Assembly: GCF_003268275.1 (NCBI RefSeq)
Contig: NZ_QLYR01000012.1
Coordinates: 1 to 64,000, forward strand
Reading direction: 5' to 3'
DNA length: 64,000 nucleotides
Source: Hydrogeniiclostridium mannosilyticum
GTDB taxonomy: Bacteria > Bacillota > Clostridia > Oscillospirales > Acutalibacteraceae
Below, one piece after another: positions 25,913 through 35,274 of the stretch. The notes below the pieces were generated by a model. That model was not told where the DNA came from. It searched no databases and saw nothing but the letters and a program-made list of their open reading frames with translations. Positions within the stretch are counted from its first letter, which is position 1, and every line of letters starts with the position of its first letter. A program made the position numbers and the translations under genes.

Positions 25913-27715
25913 ATGAAAAAAAAGAAAAAAAGCGACCTGGCAACCCTGCTTGGGTATGCGGGTGGTCACAAAGGCTTGACCTTTCTGGGGCTAGTCTTGT
26001 CAGCGGTAGCCATGCTGTTAAGTATGGCGCCATATATCTGCATCTGGCTGGCAGCCAGGGACTTAATCGCTGTAGCACCGGAGTGGACTCAGGCACAAAA
26101 CGTCACCCGGTATGGCTGGCTGGCCTTTGCCTTTGCAGTTGGCGGCATTGTGATATACTTTGCCGGCCTAATGTGTACTCATCTGGCAGCATTCCGCACG
26201 GCGTCCAACATCCGCAAGCAAGGTGTTGCCCATGTAATGAAGGCTCCATTGGGGTTCTTTGACTCCAACGCCTCTGGATTGATTCGCGGCCGCTTGGACG
26301 CAGCGGCGGCTGATACCGAGACGCTACTTGCCCACAATTTAGCGGATATTGTCGGCACGGTCGTCCTGTTTGTAGCCATGCTGGTGCTGATGTTCGTTTT
26401 TGACTGGCGGATGGGCGCCGCCTGCCTGCTGGCGGCGGTGATTTCAGTTATTGCCATGTTTTCTATGATGGGCGGCAAAAACGCCAAGCTAATGGCGGAA
26501 TACCAGGCTGCCCAGGACCGTATGACCAAGGCGGGCACCGAGTATGTCCGTGGTATTCCTGTGGTAAAGATTTTCCAGCAGACGGTCTCTTCCTTCAAGG
26601 CATTCCAGCAAGCTATTGAAGATTACAGCAATAAATCTGAATATTATCAGGACAAAGTGTGCCGGGTCCCCCAGTCTATCAACCTGACCTTTACTGAGGG
26701 CGCTTTTGTCTTTCTCGTACCAATGGCGCTGTTCCTGGCGCCCGGTGCTTTGTCCGGCGGTGATTTTGCCGGGTTTGTCACTAACTTTGCTTTCTACGCA
26801 GTGTTTTCGGCTATCGTCTCTACTGCGCTGGCTAGGATTATGTTCGCTTCCGCCGGTATAATGCTGGCCGGTACTGCTTTAGGCCGCATCAACCAGGTGA
26901 TGGGCGCCCCTACGTTAAAGGAGCCCGCTCATCCGCAGCGCCCCAAGGGAAACCGGGTAGAATTTAAGGATGTAAGCTTTACCTATGACGGCGCAGAAAC
27001 CGCCGCGCTCTCTCATGTCTCTTTCACGGCAGAACCGGGACAGACCGTAGCGCTCGTAGGGCCTTCCGGAGGCGGCAAGACTACTGCAGCCAGCTTGATT
27101 CCCCGGTTTTGGGATGCGACCTCAGGCACTGTGAAAGTTGGCGGTGTAGATGTCCGCCAAGTAGAGCCCCATGTGCTTATGGAGCAGGTAGCTTTTGTGT
27201 TCCAAAACAACCGCCTGTTCAAAGCATCTATTTTGGAAAATGTGCGGGCTGCCCGTCCGGACGCCACACGGGAACAAGTACAGGCAGCGCTCACGGCTGC
27301 CCAATGCGATGATATTTTGGAAAAGTTGCCAAATGGTATTGATACCCAAATTGGTTCCGAGGGGACCTATCTCTCTGGCGGCGAACAGCAGCGCATTGCA
27401 CTGGCACGGGCTATTTTGAAGGACGCCCCCATCGTGGTGCTGGATGAAGCAACCGCCTTTGCCGACCCCGAGAACGAAGCGCTAATTCAAAAAGCCTTCG
27501 CCACACTGACCAGGGGCCGCACCGTCATTATGATTGCACACCGGCTTTCTACCGTAGTGGGAGCGGATAAGATTCTTGTCCTGGACGAGGGAAACATTGT
27601 TGAGCAGGGTACCCATGCGCAACTCACCGCCGCGGGCGGACTGTACGCCCGGATGTGGGCCGACTATAACCAGGCGGTCCAGTGGAAGATCACCGGTGAA
27701 AAGGAGGCGGAGTAA
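25913..27715 (+). CDS. ABC exporter half-transporter, subunit 1
   Basis: A 600-residue fusion of a six-helix membrane domain (about 20-310) and an ATPase domain (about 345-600): Walker A GPSGGGKTT, Q-loop FVFQNNRLF, signature LSGGEQQR, Walker B IVVLDEATAFADPENE, switch His in IAHRLSTV. The Ala in place of Ser after DEATA and the immediately following second half-transporter point to a heterodimeric exporter (multidrug or siderophore-type). The ribosome site is AAGGAGG. It lies directly downstream of the TetR gene. Confidence 0.92.
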   Translation: MKKKKKSDLATLLGYAGGHKGLTFLGLVLSAVAMLLSMAPYICIWLAARDLIAVAPEWTQAQNVTRYGWLAFAFAVGGIVIYFAGLMCTHLAAFRTASNIRKQGVAHVMKAPLGFFDSNASGLIRGRLDAAAADTETLLAHNLADIVGTVVLFVAMLVLMFVFDWRMGAACLLAAVISVIAMFSMMGGKNAKLMAEYQAAQDRMTKAGTEYVRGIPVVKIFQQTVSSFKAFQQAIEDYSNKSEYYQDKVCRVPQSINLTFTEGAFVFLVPMALFLAPGALSGGDFAGFVTNFAFYAVFSAIVSTALARIMFASAGIMLAGTALGRINQVMGAPTLKEPAHPQRPKGNRVEFKDVSFTYDGAETAALSHVSFTAEPGQTVALVGPSGGGKTTAASLIPRFWDATSGTVKVGGVDVRQVEPHVLMEQVAFVFQNNRLFKASILENVRAARPDATREQVQAALTAAQCDDILEKLPNGIDTQIGSEGTYLSGGEQQRIALARAILKDAPIVVLDEATAFADPENEALIQKAFATLTRGRTVIMIAHRLSTVVGADKILVLDEGNIVEQGTHAQLTAAGGLYARMWADYNQAVQWKITGEKEAE

Positions 27716-29458
27716 ATGTTCAGCAAAAAGTTTCAGAGAAAATATGCCCTGACCGACCAGGGAATTCGCAACACCAAAAAGGGTGCCTTCTGGACAGTTA
27801 TCGTCAATCTGGTCGTAATGGGCGGCATCAGCATCCTGTACCTGATGATGTCCGGTTTTATGGAAACGCTGACAGACGGAACGCCGCTGCCCAGCGTGGC
27901 GCTTCCGATCGGGCTGGCGCTCATATTTGTTGTCTTGTCTCTCGTGACCCACCTACAGCAATACAGAGCCACCTATGGTCTGGTGTACAATGAAGTCAAA
28001 ACCACACGCCTCAGTCTGGCGGAACGGCTGCGCAAGCTGCCCCTGGGCTACTTTGGCAAACGAGATCTGGCCGACCTCACTGAAACCATTATGGGAGACG
28101 TCAACCGTATGGAGCATGTCTGGTCCCATGTACTTGGGTATCTTTACGGCTCTTACATCTCCACGGCCCTCATCGCAATTTGTCTGTTGGCGTACGACTG
28201 GCGGCTCGCCATTGCCTGCCTGTGGGGAGTGCCGGTAGCTTTCGGGCTTTTATTCGGCAGCCGAAAAATTACCAGCCGCAGCGCCGAACGGACAAAACAG
28301 GCAGCGCTCGCCGTCTCGGACAGCATTCAGGAAGCCCTGGAAAATGTGCGGGAAATCCGCGCTACCAACCAAGAGGATCGGTATTTGGAAGGGCTAAACC
28401 GTAAAATAGATGAACATGAACGGATTATGATCCGCGGCGAACTGGGTACCGGGCTTTTTGTCAATGCCGCCAGCGTTATTATGCGTTTGGGCGTGGCAAC
28501 CACTATCCTTGTGGGGGCCAACCTGATTCTTTCCGGTAGCATTGATTTTATGCTGTTGTTTTTGTTCCTGCTGGTCATCACCCGCGTCTATGCGCCTTTT
28601 GACCAGAGCCTGGCGCTCATCGCCGAGATGTTTGTCTCCCAGGTATCGGCGGACCGTATGATGGAAATCCAAGATACCCCCACTGCGGAGGGTACAGAAA
28701 CCTTTAATCCGAAGGGGCATGACATCGTATTCGATCATGTGGGCTTTGCCTATGATAAGAAGGACGTCCTACGCGACGTGAGCTTTACCGCAAAAGAGGG
28801 CGAGATTACCGCGCTGGTAGGGCCCTCCGGCTCCGGTAAAAGCACCTGTGCCCGCCTGGCCGCAAGGCTGTGGGATGTCACCAGAGGCGCTGTTCGGGTA
28901 GGCGGTGTAGACATCTCCACCGTGGATCCAGAGATGCTGCTGACAGATTACTCCATGGTCTTCCAAGATGTAATGCTGTTTGATGATACGGTAATGGAAA
29001 ACATCCGCCTTGGTAAGCACGGCGCTACAGACGAGGAGGTGCTCGCTGCAGCGAAAGCCGCCAACTGCGACGAATTTGTCCGCAAGCTGCCCAAAGGCTA
29101 CGGCACGCCCATCGGAGAGAATGGTACGAAGCTCTCAGGCGGAGAGCGGCAGCGGATCTCCATCGCCCGGGCGCTTTTAAAGGATGCCCCTATTGTATTG
29201 CTCGATGAAGCGACCGCAAGCCTGGATGTGGAAAATGAAACCAAAGTGCAGGAGGCGCTCTCCCGCTTGCTGGCAGGTAAAACCATATTAGTGATCGCCC
29301 ACCGGATGCGCACCGTGGAAGCGGCTGATAAAATTGTAGTCCTTGCCGGCGGCAAGGTAGCAGAGGAAGGCTCCCCGGCGGAGCTGATGTCCAGAGGCGG
29401 GCTCTACCGCCGCATGGTGGAACTACAGCAGCAAAGCGCACGGTGGAGCCTGGAATAA
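27716..29458 (+). CDS. ABC exporter half-transporter, subunit 2
   Basis: A 580-residue half-transporter starting on the base after subunit 1's stop codon, so the two are translated together. It has a membrane domain (about 20-310) and an ATPase domain: Walker A GPSGSGKST, Q-loop MVFQDVMLFD, signature LSGGERQR, Walker B IVLLDEATASLDVENE, switch His in IAHRMRTV. Both subunits look catalytically complete. The substrate is unknown; the TetR-linked layout is common for drug or peptide efflux. Confidence 0.92.
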   Translation: MFSKKFQRKYALTDQGIRNTKKGAFWTVIVNLVVMGGISILYLMMSGFMETLTDGTPLPSVALPIGLALIFVVLSLVTHLQQYRATYGLVYNEVKTTRLSLAERLRKLPLGYFGKRDLADLTETIMGDVNRMEHVWSHVLGYLYGSYISTALIAICLLAYDWRLAIACLWGVPVAFGLLFGSRKITSRSAERTKQAALAVSDSIQEALENVREIRATNQEDRYLEGLNRKIDEHERIMIRGELGTGLFVNAASVIMRLGVATTILVGANLILSGSIDFMLLFLFLLVITRVYAPFDQSLALIAEMFVSQVSADRMMEIQDTPTAEGTETFNPKGHDIVFDHVGFAYDKKDVLRDVSFTAKEGEITALVGPSGSGKSTCARLAARLWDVTRGAVRVGGVDISTVDPEMLLTDYSMVFQDVMLFDDTVMENIRLGKHGATDEEVLAAAKAANCDEFVRKLPKGYGTPIGENGTKLSGGERQRISIARALLKDAPIVLLDEATASLDVENETKVQEALSRLLAGKTILVIAHRMRTVEAADKIVVLAGGKVAEEGSPAELMSRGGLYRRMVELQQQSARWSLE

Positions 29459-29536
29459 AGCGGATCTCATATTTGCAAAACAGCTTGGAAGGAGCCGGTC
29501 GGGTCCTTTCCGTAAAATGGCTATATGCAATAAACA

Positions 29537-29573
29537 AAGAGACGGGGCCTATAATCGGGCAACCCCGTCTCTT
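29537..29573 (+). terminator. Hairpin behind the ABC exporter genes
   Basis: AAGAGACGGGG and CCCCGTCTCTT form a perfect 11-bp stem about 80 bp past the stop. The following T-run is weak, so efficiency is uncertain. I see no gene in the remaining gap to 29835. Confidence 0.6.
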
Positions 29574-29835
29574 ACCTATATGCTCCCTGTTTTTTCAGTC
29601 CTGGAGTTACTGCTGGACGGTAATGAAGCCTTTATAGCTGCCCCGCATTTTCCCAGCCGTTCCCAATTAAACTGGCGAATAAAGAGCTCCTAGACAACGG
29701 CTAAAAAATAACAAGCAAAATACGCAGTTCCTCTGGGCCCGCAGCCTAGTGGTAAAATCTTGTTGCCGCGAATCATTCTCCCGCGCATAAACGGGAGGAT
29801 TTGCCGCCTCATTTACGCAAAACTACCTGCATAGA

Positions 29836-29865
29836 TTGACAAATAAATTGCATGCATCATATAAT
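29836..29865 (+). promoter_or_regulatory. Promoter of the glycyl radical operon
   Basis: Consensus TTGACA (29836-29841), 18-bp spacer, consensus TATAAT (29860-29865), 32 bp before the activase start. Confidence 0.8.
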
Positions 29866-29897
29866 ATTTTTCACGGTTAGAAATAGAGGAATAAAAG

Positions 29898-30650
29898 GTG
29901 CTAAATCAAATGAAAGCAAAAATATTCAATATTCAGAAATTCAGCTTACATGACGGCCCGGGAATCCGAACCAGCGTATTTTTCAGCCGCTGTAATTTAA
30001 ATTGCCGGTGGTGTGCAAACCCGGAGTGCCATATTGCGGGCGGCTCCTGCAGCGCTGCTGAGGAATACGAGCTCGACGATCTGGTAAGGGAGGTATTAAA
30101 AGACCGAGCCTTTTATCAAAAATCCGGCGGCGGAGTCACGCTGACGGGCGGCGAATGCCTGCTGCAATTTGAATTTATACAGGCGTTCTGCCAGCGGCTC
30201 AAAGAAAATCAGATTCACATTGCTATTGAGACAGCCGGAGCAGTTCCCGACAGCCAGTTTACCGAGGCTGTGAGCCTTGCCGATTTCATTTATCTTGACT
30301 GCAAGCACTATGACGCCGGCAAACACTTCCACGGCACCGGCGTTTCCAATGAACAAATTGTCAGAAATATGGAATGGCTTGCAAAAAGTTCCAAAGCTTA
30401 CTGTGTCAGAATCCCCGTCATCCCCGGTTTCAATGATGCTGCCGAGGACGCGCGCGGCTTCTGTTCGCTTTTTCAAAAATCAGGCGTCAACCATATTGAG
30501 CTTCTGCCCTTCCACCAGTTTGGTGAGAGCAAGTATGCCAAATGGAAACTGAAGTATGATTATGCCGGGATAAAACAGCTACACAAGGAAGACCTGCAAT
30601 CCTATAAACAAGTGTTTATCGATAACGGATTTTCGGTTATCTTAAATTAA
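29898..30650 (+). CDS. Glycyl radical enzyme activase (radical SAM)
   Basis: A 250-residue radical SAM enzyme. The cluster motif CNLNCRWC binds the 4Fe-4S cluster that cleaves S-adenosylmethionine. FSLHDGPGIRTSVFF and GVTLTGGECLLQ are activase signatures. By making the 5'-deoxyadenosyl radical it would place the glycyl radical on the enzyme encoded 70 bp downstream. It lacks the extra eight-Cys ferredoxin insert of many dehydratase activases and is close to the short PflA-type length. The start is a GTG after AGAGGAATAAAAG; an ATG at 29910 is an alternative. Confidence 0.9.
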   Translation: MLNQMKAKIFNIQKFSLHDGPGIRTSVFFSRCNLNCRWCANPECHIAGGSCSAAEEYELDDLVREVLKDRAFYQKSGGGVTLTGGECLLQFEFIQAFCQRLKENQIHIAIETAGAVPDSQFTEAVSLADFIYLDCKHYDAGKHFHGTGVSNEQIVRNMEWLAKSSKAYCVRIPVIPGFNDAAEDARGFCSLFQKSGVNHIELLPFHQFGESKYAKWKLKYDYAGIKQLHKEDLQSYKQVFIDNGFSVILN

Positions 30651-30720
30651 CTTTCCGGGCAGCCGCCTTCTGTTTATAAACAAAAACCTTATATAAACAT
30701 AGAAAGAGGAAGATCGAACC

Positions 30721-33120
30721 ATGAATAAAGATTTTGGCAGGCTTTCCAGCCGAACCGCCCAGCTCCGGGACGAAATTTTAGCGATTCGCCCCGAGGTCTG
30801 CGTCGAACGCGCCATTTTGACGACAAAGGCCTATCAGGAACACGAACAGGACCAGGTTGTACTCAAACGCGCCTACATGCTGCGAGAAATCCTGACAAGC
30901 ATGACTATCTATATTGAGGACAACACCTTGATTGTTGGAAACCAGGCCAGCAAGAACAGAGCCGCCCCTATTTTTCCTGAATATGCAATGGACTGGGTAA
31001 TCCGTGAGCTCGATGATTTTGAAAAAAGAGACGGCGACGCCTTTTATATTTCAGAAGCCAACAAACAAATTTTGCGCAGTCTCTATCCCTATTGGAAGGG
31101 CCGCACCTTACAGGATAAGGGTTATGCCAGCTTTCCAGAGCAGGCAAGAAAAATATACGACAACGGCATTATACGAAACGAAGGAAACATCACCTCTGGG
31201 GATGCCCACCTTGCTGTTGACTATGCCAGCCTATTGAACCTGGGCTTGAACCACTTCAAAAACAGGACGCAGGAGCGTCTGGAACAGCTGGATTACACCG
31301 ACTATGAAAGCCTGAAGGCCAGCTACTTCTACCAGGCTGTTCTGGTCGCAATCGAGGCCGTTGAAATTTACGCGCGTCGTTTTTCAAGGCTGGCAAGGGA
31401 AAAGGCCGAACAAGCGCTGGAGCCGCGGAGAACCGAGCTTCTGGAGATTTCCCGCATATGTGCCAAGGTTCCAATGCAGGCGGCGGAAACCTTCCAAGAA
31501 GCCCTGCAGAGCCTATGGTTTATCCACCTGATTCTGCAAATTGAATCCAACGGCCATTCACTCTCCTTCGGACGCTTCGACCAATATATGTACCCTTTCT
31601 ATCAGCAAAGCAAGCAGCAAGGGATGGATGAGCGCCAGTGCCTAGAGCTTTTGGAGAACCTGTGGCTCAAGAGCCTGACCATCAACAAAATCCGCAGTGC
31701 GGGGCACTCAAAATATGCCGCCGGCAGCCCCATGTACCAAAACATTACCATCGGCGGGCAAACGCCTGACGGTAAAGACGCGGTAAATGAGCTTACGGTT
31801 CTGACATTGTCCTCAATTGCCAGAACCCGGTTGCCGCAGCCGAATTTGACCGTACGCTATTTTAAAGGTATGTCCGAGGAATTTATGCAACGCTGCATTG
31901 ATGTCATCAAGCTGGGGTTTGGCATGCCGGCCTTCAACAACGACGAAATTATCATCCCCGCCTTGATAAAGCAGGGGATTACAAAAGCAGACGCCTACAA
32001 TTACAGTGCCATCGGCTGTGTGGAGGTTGGAATACCCGGTAAATGGGGATACCGCTGCACCGGTATGAGCTACCTAAATTTTCCTAAAACGCTGATGATT
32101 GCATTAAACAACGGCGTTGACCTTTTAACAGGCAAGCAAATTTGCAAGGGTGTCGGCCAATTTGTGGAAATGCAAAGCTTTGACGAGGTCTTTGCCGCCT
32201 GGGACAATACCGCCCGGCAGTTGATCCGCCAGGGAATAATTCTGGACACCTGCGCCGATATGGTCGTCGAACAGGAGGTCCCTGATATTTTGTGCTCCGC
32301 ATTGGTTGACGACTGCATCGCGCGGGGTAAGCATCTAAAAGAGGGCGGGGCACATTACGATATTGTCAGCCAGCTACAGGTCGGCATCGCCAACCTGGGG
32401 GACTCCCTCGCGGCGATAAAAAAATGTGTGTTTGAGGATCAAACCATTACCAAAGAGGAGCTTTGGGAGGCACTGGCCCATAATTTTGCGGGCGAAAACG
32501 GAGAAGCTGTCCGGCAAAAGCTACTGGCCGCCCCCAAATACGGCAATGATATCGACTATGTGGACGAGCTGGTTGTGAAGGGTTATGACACCTACCTCGA
32601 TGAAATCAAAAAATATAAAAACACCCGCTATGGACGCGGCCCCATCGGCGGCGGTTTTTACGCCGGAACCTCCTCCGTCGCCTCCAATGTTCCGCAGGGC
32701 GCCGGCACCTGCGCTACCCCGGACGGCCGTTACCAGGGCGACCCCCTTGCCGAGGGCAGCTCCCCCACCCATGCCGCGGATACCAATGGGCCGACCAGCG
32801 TGTTTAAGTCCGTCAGTAAGCTTAAAACCGAGGAAATTGTCGGAGGGGTGCTGTTAAACCAAAAGCTGACGCCGCAGGTTCTTGGCAGCGATGAAAACTG
32901 CAGTAAGTTGAGCATGCTAATCCGAACCTTCTTTGACGAATTAAAGGGCTTTCATGTTCAGTATAATGTGGTTTCCAGAGAAATATTGATCGACGCGCAG
33001 AAACATCCTGAAAAGCACCGGGATCTGATTGTCCGGGTCGCTGGGTACTCCGCTTTTTTCAATGTTTTATCAACACAGACGCAAAATGATATCATCGCCA
33101 GAACCGAACAGGCACTCTGA
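30721..33120 (+). CDS. Glycyl radical enzyme, dehydratase-like subclass
   Basis: A 799-residue member of the pyruvate formate-lyase/glycyl radical family. The radical site is Gly775 in IVRVAGYSAFF. The thiyl cysteine is Cys433 in AIGCVEVG, with Glu435 two residues on, and His163 in GDAHLAVDY. Cys-X-Glu plus this His mark the dehydratase/C-O or C-N lyase branch; true pyruvate formate-lyases have Cys-Cys. It needs the activase upstream and is oxygen-sensitive. The short-chain dehydrogenase downstream would suit an aldehyde or ketone product. No microcompartment shell genes are visible. The exact substrate cannot be assigned. Confidence 0.9.
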   Translation: MNKDFGRLSSRTAQLRDEILAIRPEVCVERAILTTKAYQEHEQDQVVLKRAYMLREILTSMTIYIEDNTLIVGNQASKNRAAPIFPEYAMDWVIRELDDFEKRDGDAFYISEANKQILRSLYPYWKGRTLQDKGYASFPEQARKIYDNGIIRNEGNITSGDAHLAVDYASLLNLGLNHFKNRTQERLEQLDYTDYESLKASYFYQAVLVAIEAVEIYARRFSRLAREKAEQALEPRRTELLEISRICAKVPMQAAETFQEALQSLWFIHLILQIESNGHSLSFGRFDQYMYPFYQQSKQQGMDERQCLELLENLWLKSLTINKIRSAGHSKYAAGSPMYQNITIGGQTPDGKDAVNELTVLTLSSIARTRLPQPNLTVRYFKGMSEEFMQRCIDVIKLGFGMPAFNNDEIIIPALIKQGITKADAYNYSAIGCVEVGIPGKWGYRCTGMSYLNFPKTLMIALNNGVDLLTGKQICKGVGQFVEMQSFDEVFAAWDNTARQLIRQGIILDTCADMVVEQEVPDILCSALVDDCIARGKHLKEGGAHYDIVSQLQVGIANLGDSLAAIKKCVFEDQTITKEELWEALAHNFAGENGEAVRQKLLAAPKYGNDIDYVDELVVKGYDTYLDEIKKYKNTRYGRGPIGGGFYAGTSSVASNVPQGAGTCATPDGRYQGDPLAEGSSPTHAADTNGPTSVFKSVSKLKTEEIVGGVLLNQKLTPQVLGSDENCSKLSMLIRTFFDELKGFHVQYNVVSREILIDAQKHPEKHRDLIVRVAGYSAFFNVLSTQTQNDIIARTEQAL

Positions 33121-33176
33121 TTCAAATTTCTCCGGAAATGCAACTATACAGATGAATTGAAAGGCTTGGTGAAAAA

Positions 33177-33911
33177 ATGACAAAACAGAATTTAAGCGGA
33201 CAAGTGGCCGTCCTAACCGGCGCTGGAGGAGGCATAGGCCGGGCCGCCGCCGAAAAGCTTGCCCAGGAAAAAATGAAAATTGTCCTGCTGGGCGGAAATC
33301 GTCTGGAAAAGCTGGAGGAAACCCGTTCCCTGGTCATGCAGTACACGGACTGTCTGATGCTGCCTGGCGATTTGACCGATCAGGCTTTCCTTGATGAGGG
33401 TGTTGCCCGTGTTATTCAGCAATACGGCCGGACCGACGTCCTGATTAACAACGCCGGCATGGCGCTCAACTGTTCTTTTGAGGATGTAAGTGAAGATCAA
33501 TTTGATAAAATTATGAAAATCAATGTAAAAGCCCCCTATTTCCTGACGCAAAAATTAATTCCAAGCCTAAAAAAATCAAATTCTGCAACCATTATCAACA
33601 TTTCCTCCGTTGTCGGGCATGCCGGGTATCCGTTTCAAAGTGCCTATACCGCCTCTAAACACGCGCTGCTCGGATTTACGAAGAGCCTGGCCAGCGAATA
33701 TTACCAGGCGGGCATCCGGGTGCACGCTATCTGTCCCGGCGGCGTATACACAGATATGGTTAAAATCGCGCGTCCGGACTTAACGGACGAGGGCATGATC
33801 CTGCCGGAGGATATCGCGGATATCATCTATTTTTTTCTTGCCCACAGAGGAAACGCTGTCGTGGATGAAATCATCGTCCACCGGGTCAACAAAGAACCTT
33901 TTTTGGTCTAA
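33177..33911 (+). CDS. Short-chain dehydrogenase/reductase (SDR)
   Basis: A 244-residue NAD(P)-dependent oxidoreductase. The cofactor loop is LTGAGGGIGRAAA, then INNAGMAL. The active site is Ser in INISSVVG with Tyr and Lys in SAYTASKHAL. ICPGGVYTDM is the usual late motif. It lies 56 bp behind the glycyl radical enzyme and ends at a terminator, so it is probably part of that pathway, oxidising its substrate precursor or reducing its carbonyl product. Confidence 0.9.
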   Translation: MTKQNLSGQVAVLTGAGGGIGRAAAEKLAQEKMKIVLLGGNRLEKLEETRSLVMQYTDCLMLPGDLTDQAFLDEGVARVIQQYGRTDVLINNAGMALNCSFEDVSEDQFDKIMKINVKAPYFLTQKLIPSLKKSNSATIINISSVVGHAGYPFQSAYTASKHALLGFTKSLASEYYQAGIRVHAICPGGVYTDMVKIARPDLTDEGMILPEDIADIIYFFLAHRGNAVVDEIIVHRVNKEPFLV

Positions 33912-33933
33912 ATACAGTGGCATTCTCCATTGA

Positions 33934-33980
33934 AAAATCTCCTTTCACCGGCAATAAACGTGGAAGGGGATTTTATTTTT
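33934..33980 (+). terminator. Terminator of the glycyl radical operon
   Basis: A 15-bp stem (AAAATCTCCTTTCAC with GTGGAAGGGGATTTT, two G-U pairs) followed by ATTTTTATT. Confidence 0.75.
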
Positions 33981-33985
33981 ATTAC

Positions 33986-34014
33986 TTGTAAACATACGGT
34001 AATCTGGTTATAAT
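33986..34014 (+). promoter_or_regulatory. Promoter of the GH29-like gene
   Basis: TTGTAA (33986-33991), 17-bp spacer, TATAAT (34009-34014), 47 bp before the ATG. Confidence 0.65.
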
Positions 34015-34061
34015 GGCTATCACCGGGGCTCCGGCCCAAATGGCTTTTAGGAGGCGTCTAT

Positions 34062-34997
34062 ATGGAACAATTACTCCATCAGAAATCAGATACTCATTGG
34101 TTCCGCCGCTCAGGATACGGGCTTTTCTGCCACTACTTAGATCATTCCAGAATCAAGGACTTCGATGTCGCACGCTTTGCCGACAATGTCGTGCAGACCG
34201 GAGCCGGCCATGTTTTCTTTACATTGGGGCAAAACTCCGGTTACTTTTGCGCACCCAATGCCACCTATGATCGTTACATGGGCTATCAAGCCGGAGAACG
34301 CTGCGCAGAGCGCGACCTGCCAATGGAGCTTGCCGGCGCACTCATGGAAAGAGGAATCCGTTTACTTTTGTATCTTCCCTGCGGTGCGCCGGCAAATGAT
34401 GAAAAAAGCCGCAAAGCATTTGATGTTGATAAACCCGCAGGCGCATTTGACTGGATCGCAAGCCCAACCCTAAGGGACCGTTGGGCGGAAATTATCGAAG
34501 AATGGGCACAACGCTATGGCGACAAGGTAAGCGGCTGGTGGTTTGACGGGTGGTTCGAGAACAATGGAATGACCGAGGACATCGCCCAGGCCTACGCAAA
34601 AGCTGCAAAGGCGGGGAATCCCGAAGCCATACTGGCTTTTAACCGGAACATTGAGTATGGGATCCGCCCTTCCTGCGTCTACGAGGATTACTGTGCGGGT
34701 GAACGCTTTGGCTACTTTGCCTATGAAATTCCCACTCAGCCATTGGTTCATGGAACCCAGTGGCACGTTCTTTCTTTTCTGGGATCCTTTTGGGGGAAAC
34801 CGGATATCCGCTATCAAAACGCCTATTTAGCCAATTATGTCAAACAGTGTATGGCTGGCGGCGGAGTCGTCAGCTTTGACATCGCCACCAGCCTTACCGG
34901 TGAATTTGCTCCCGAGCAAATGTGCCAGCTTTACTATATCCGCAAGGCTGTCCGCGAGGCAAGCGCCTTTACAACTCAAACCGTTTTACCAACCTGA
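34062..34997 (+). CDS. GH29-like (alpha-L-fucosidase-related) protein
   Basis: A 311-residue protein made of a single TIM-barrel-like domain. WWFDGWFENNG around Asp162 matches the nucleophile block of GH29 fucosidases, and LYLPCGAP and FDWIASP precede it as in that family. It is shorter than typical GH29 enzymes (about 430 or more residues) because the C-terminal beta domain is missing. There is no signal peptide, so it would act in the cytoplasm. It has its own promoter and terminator (TTTAGGAGG ribosome site). If it releases fucose-like sugars, a link to a glycyl radical diol dehydratase next door is possible but unproven. Confidence 0.68.
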   Translation: MEQLLHQKSDTHWFRRSGYGLFCHYLDHSRIKDFDVARFADNVVQTGAGHVFFTLGQNSGYFCAPNATYDRYMGYQAGERCAERDLPMELAGALMERGIRLLLYLPCGAPANDEKSRKAFDVDKPAGAFDWIASPTLRDRWAEIIEEWAQRYGDKVSGWWFDGWFENNGMTEDIAQAYAKAAKAGNPEAILAFNRNIEYGIRPSCVYEDYCAGERFGYFAYEIPTQPLVHGTQWHVLSFLGSFWGKPDIRYQNAYLANYVKQCMAGGGVVSFDIATSLTGEFAPEQMCQLYYIRKAVREASAFTTQTVLPT

Positions 34998-35021
34998 TTA
35001 TTCTAAAAGTTACCCCTCATT

Positions 35022-35050
35022 CCAGGCGCAAGCTTGCGCCTGGTTTTTTT
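35022..35050 (+). terminator. Terminator behind the GH29-like gene
   Basis: CCAGGCGCAA and TTGCGCCTGG form a perfect 10-bp stem, followed by seven T. From here to 35274 the DNA is very AT-rich with no gene seen. Confidence 0.9.
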
Positions 35051-35274
35051 CTGCCCTGGAGCGTTCTTCTTATTCAGCCCGCCGAAACTGGGGATAGCTA
35101 GGCAATATTTGTATTATTTTACATAAATTAATTAACATATAAAAAATATTTATTTCTGTTCTTTTATTTCGACACAAATATACACCGAATAGTCTTATGA
35201 TATTAATAAATTATTCATTTTTTTAGGGAAAGGAGAACGTAAAAAGCAAAAACGAGGAAGATTGAGGTGTATTT

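Noticed and set aside
29898-33120. Pyruvate formate-lyase and its activase (pflB/pflA)
   Set aside because: The thiyl site is Cys-X-Glu with a conserved His, not Cys-Cys, so it belongs to the dehydratase-like branch.
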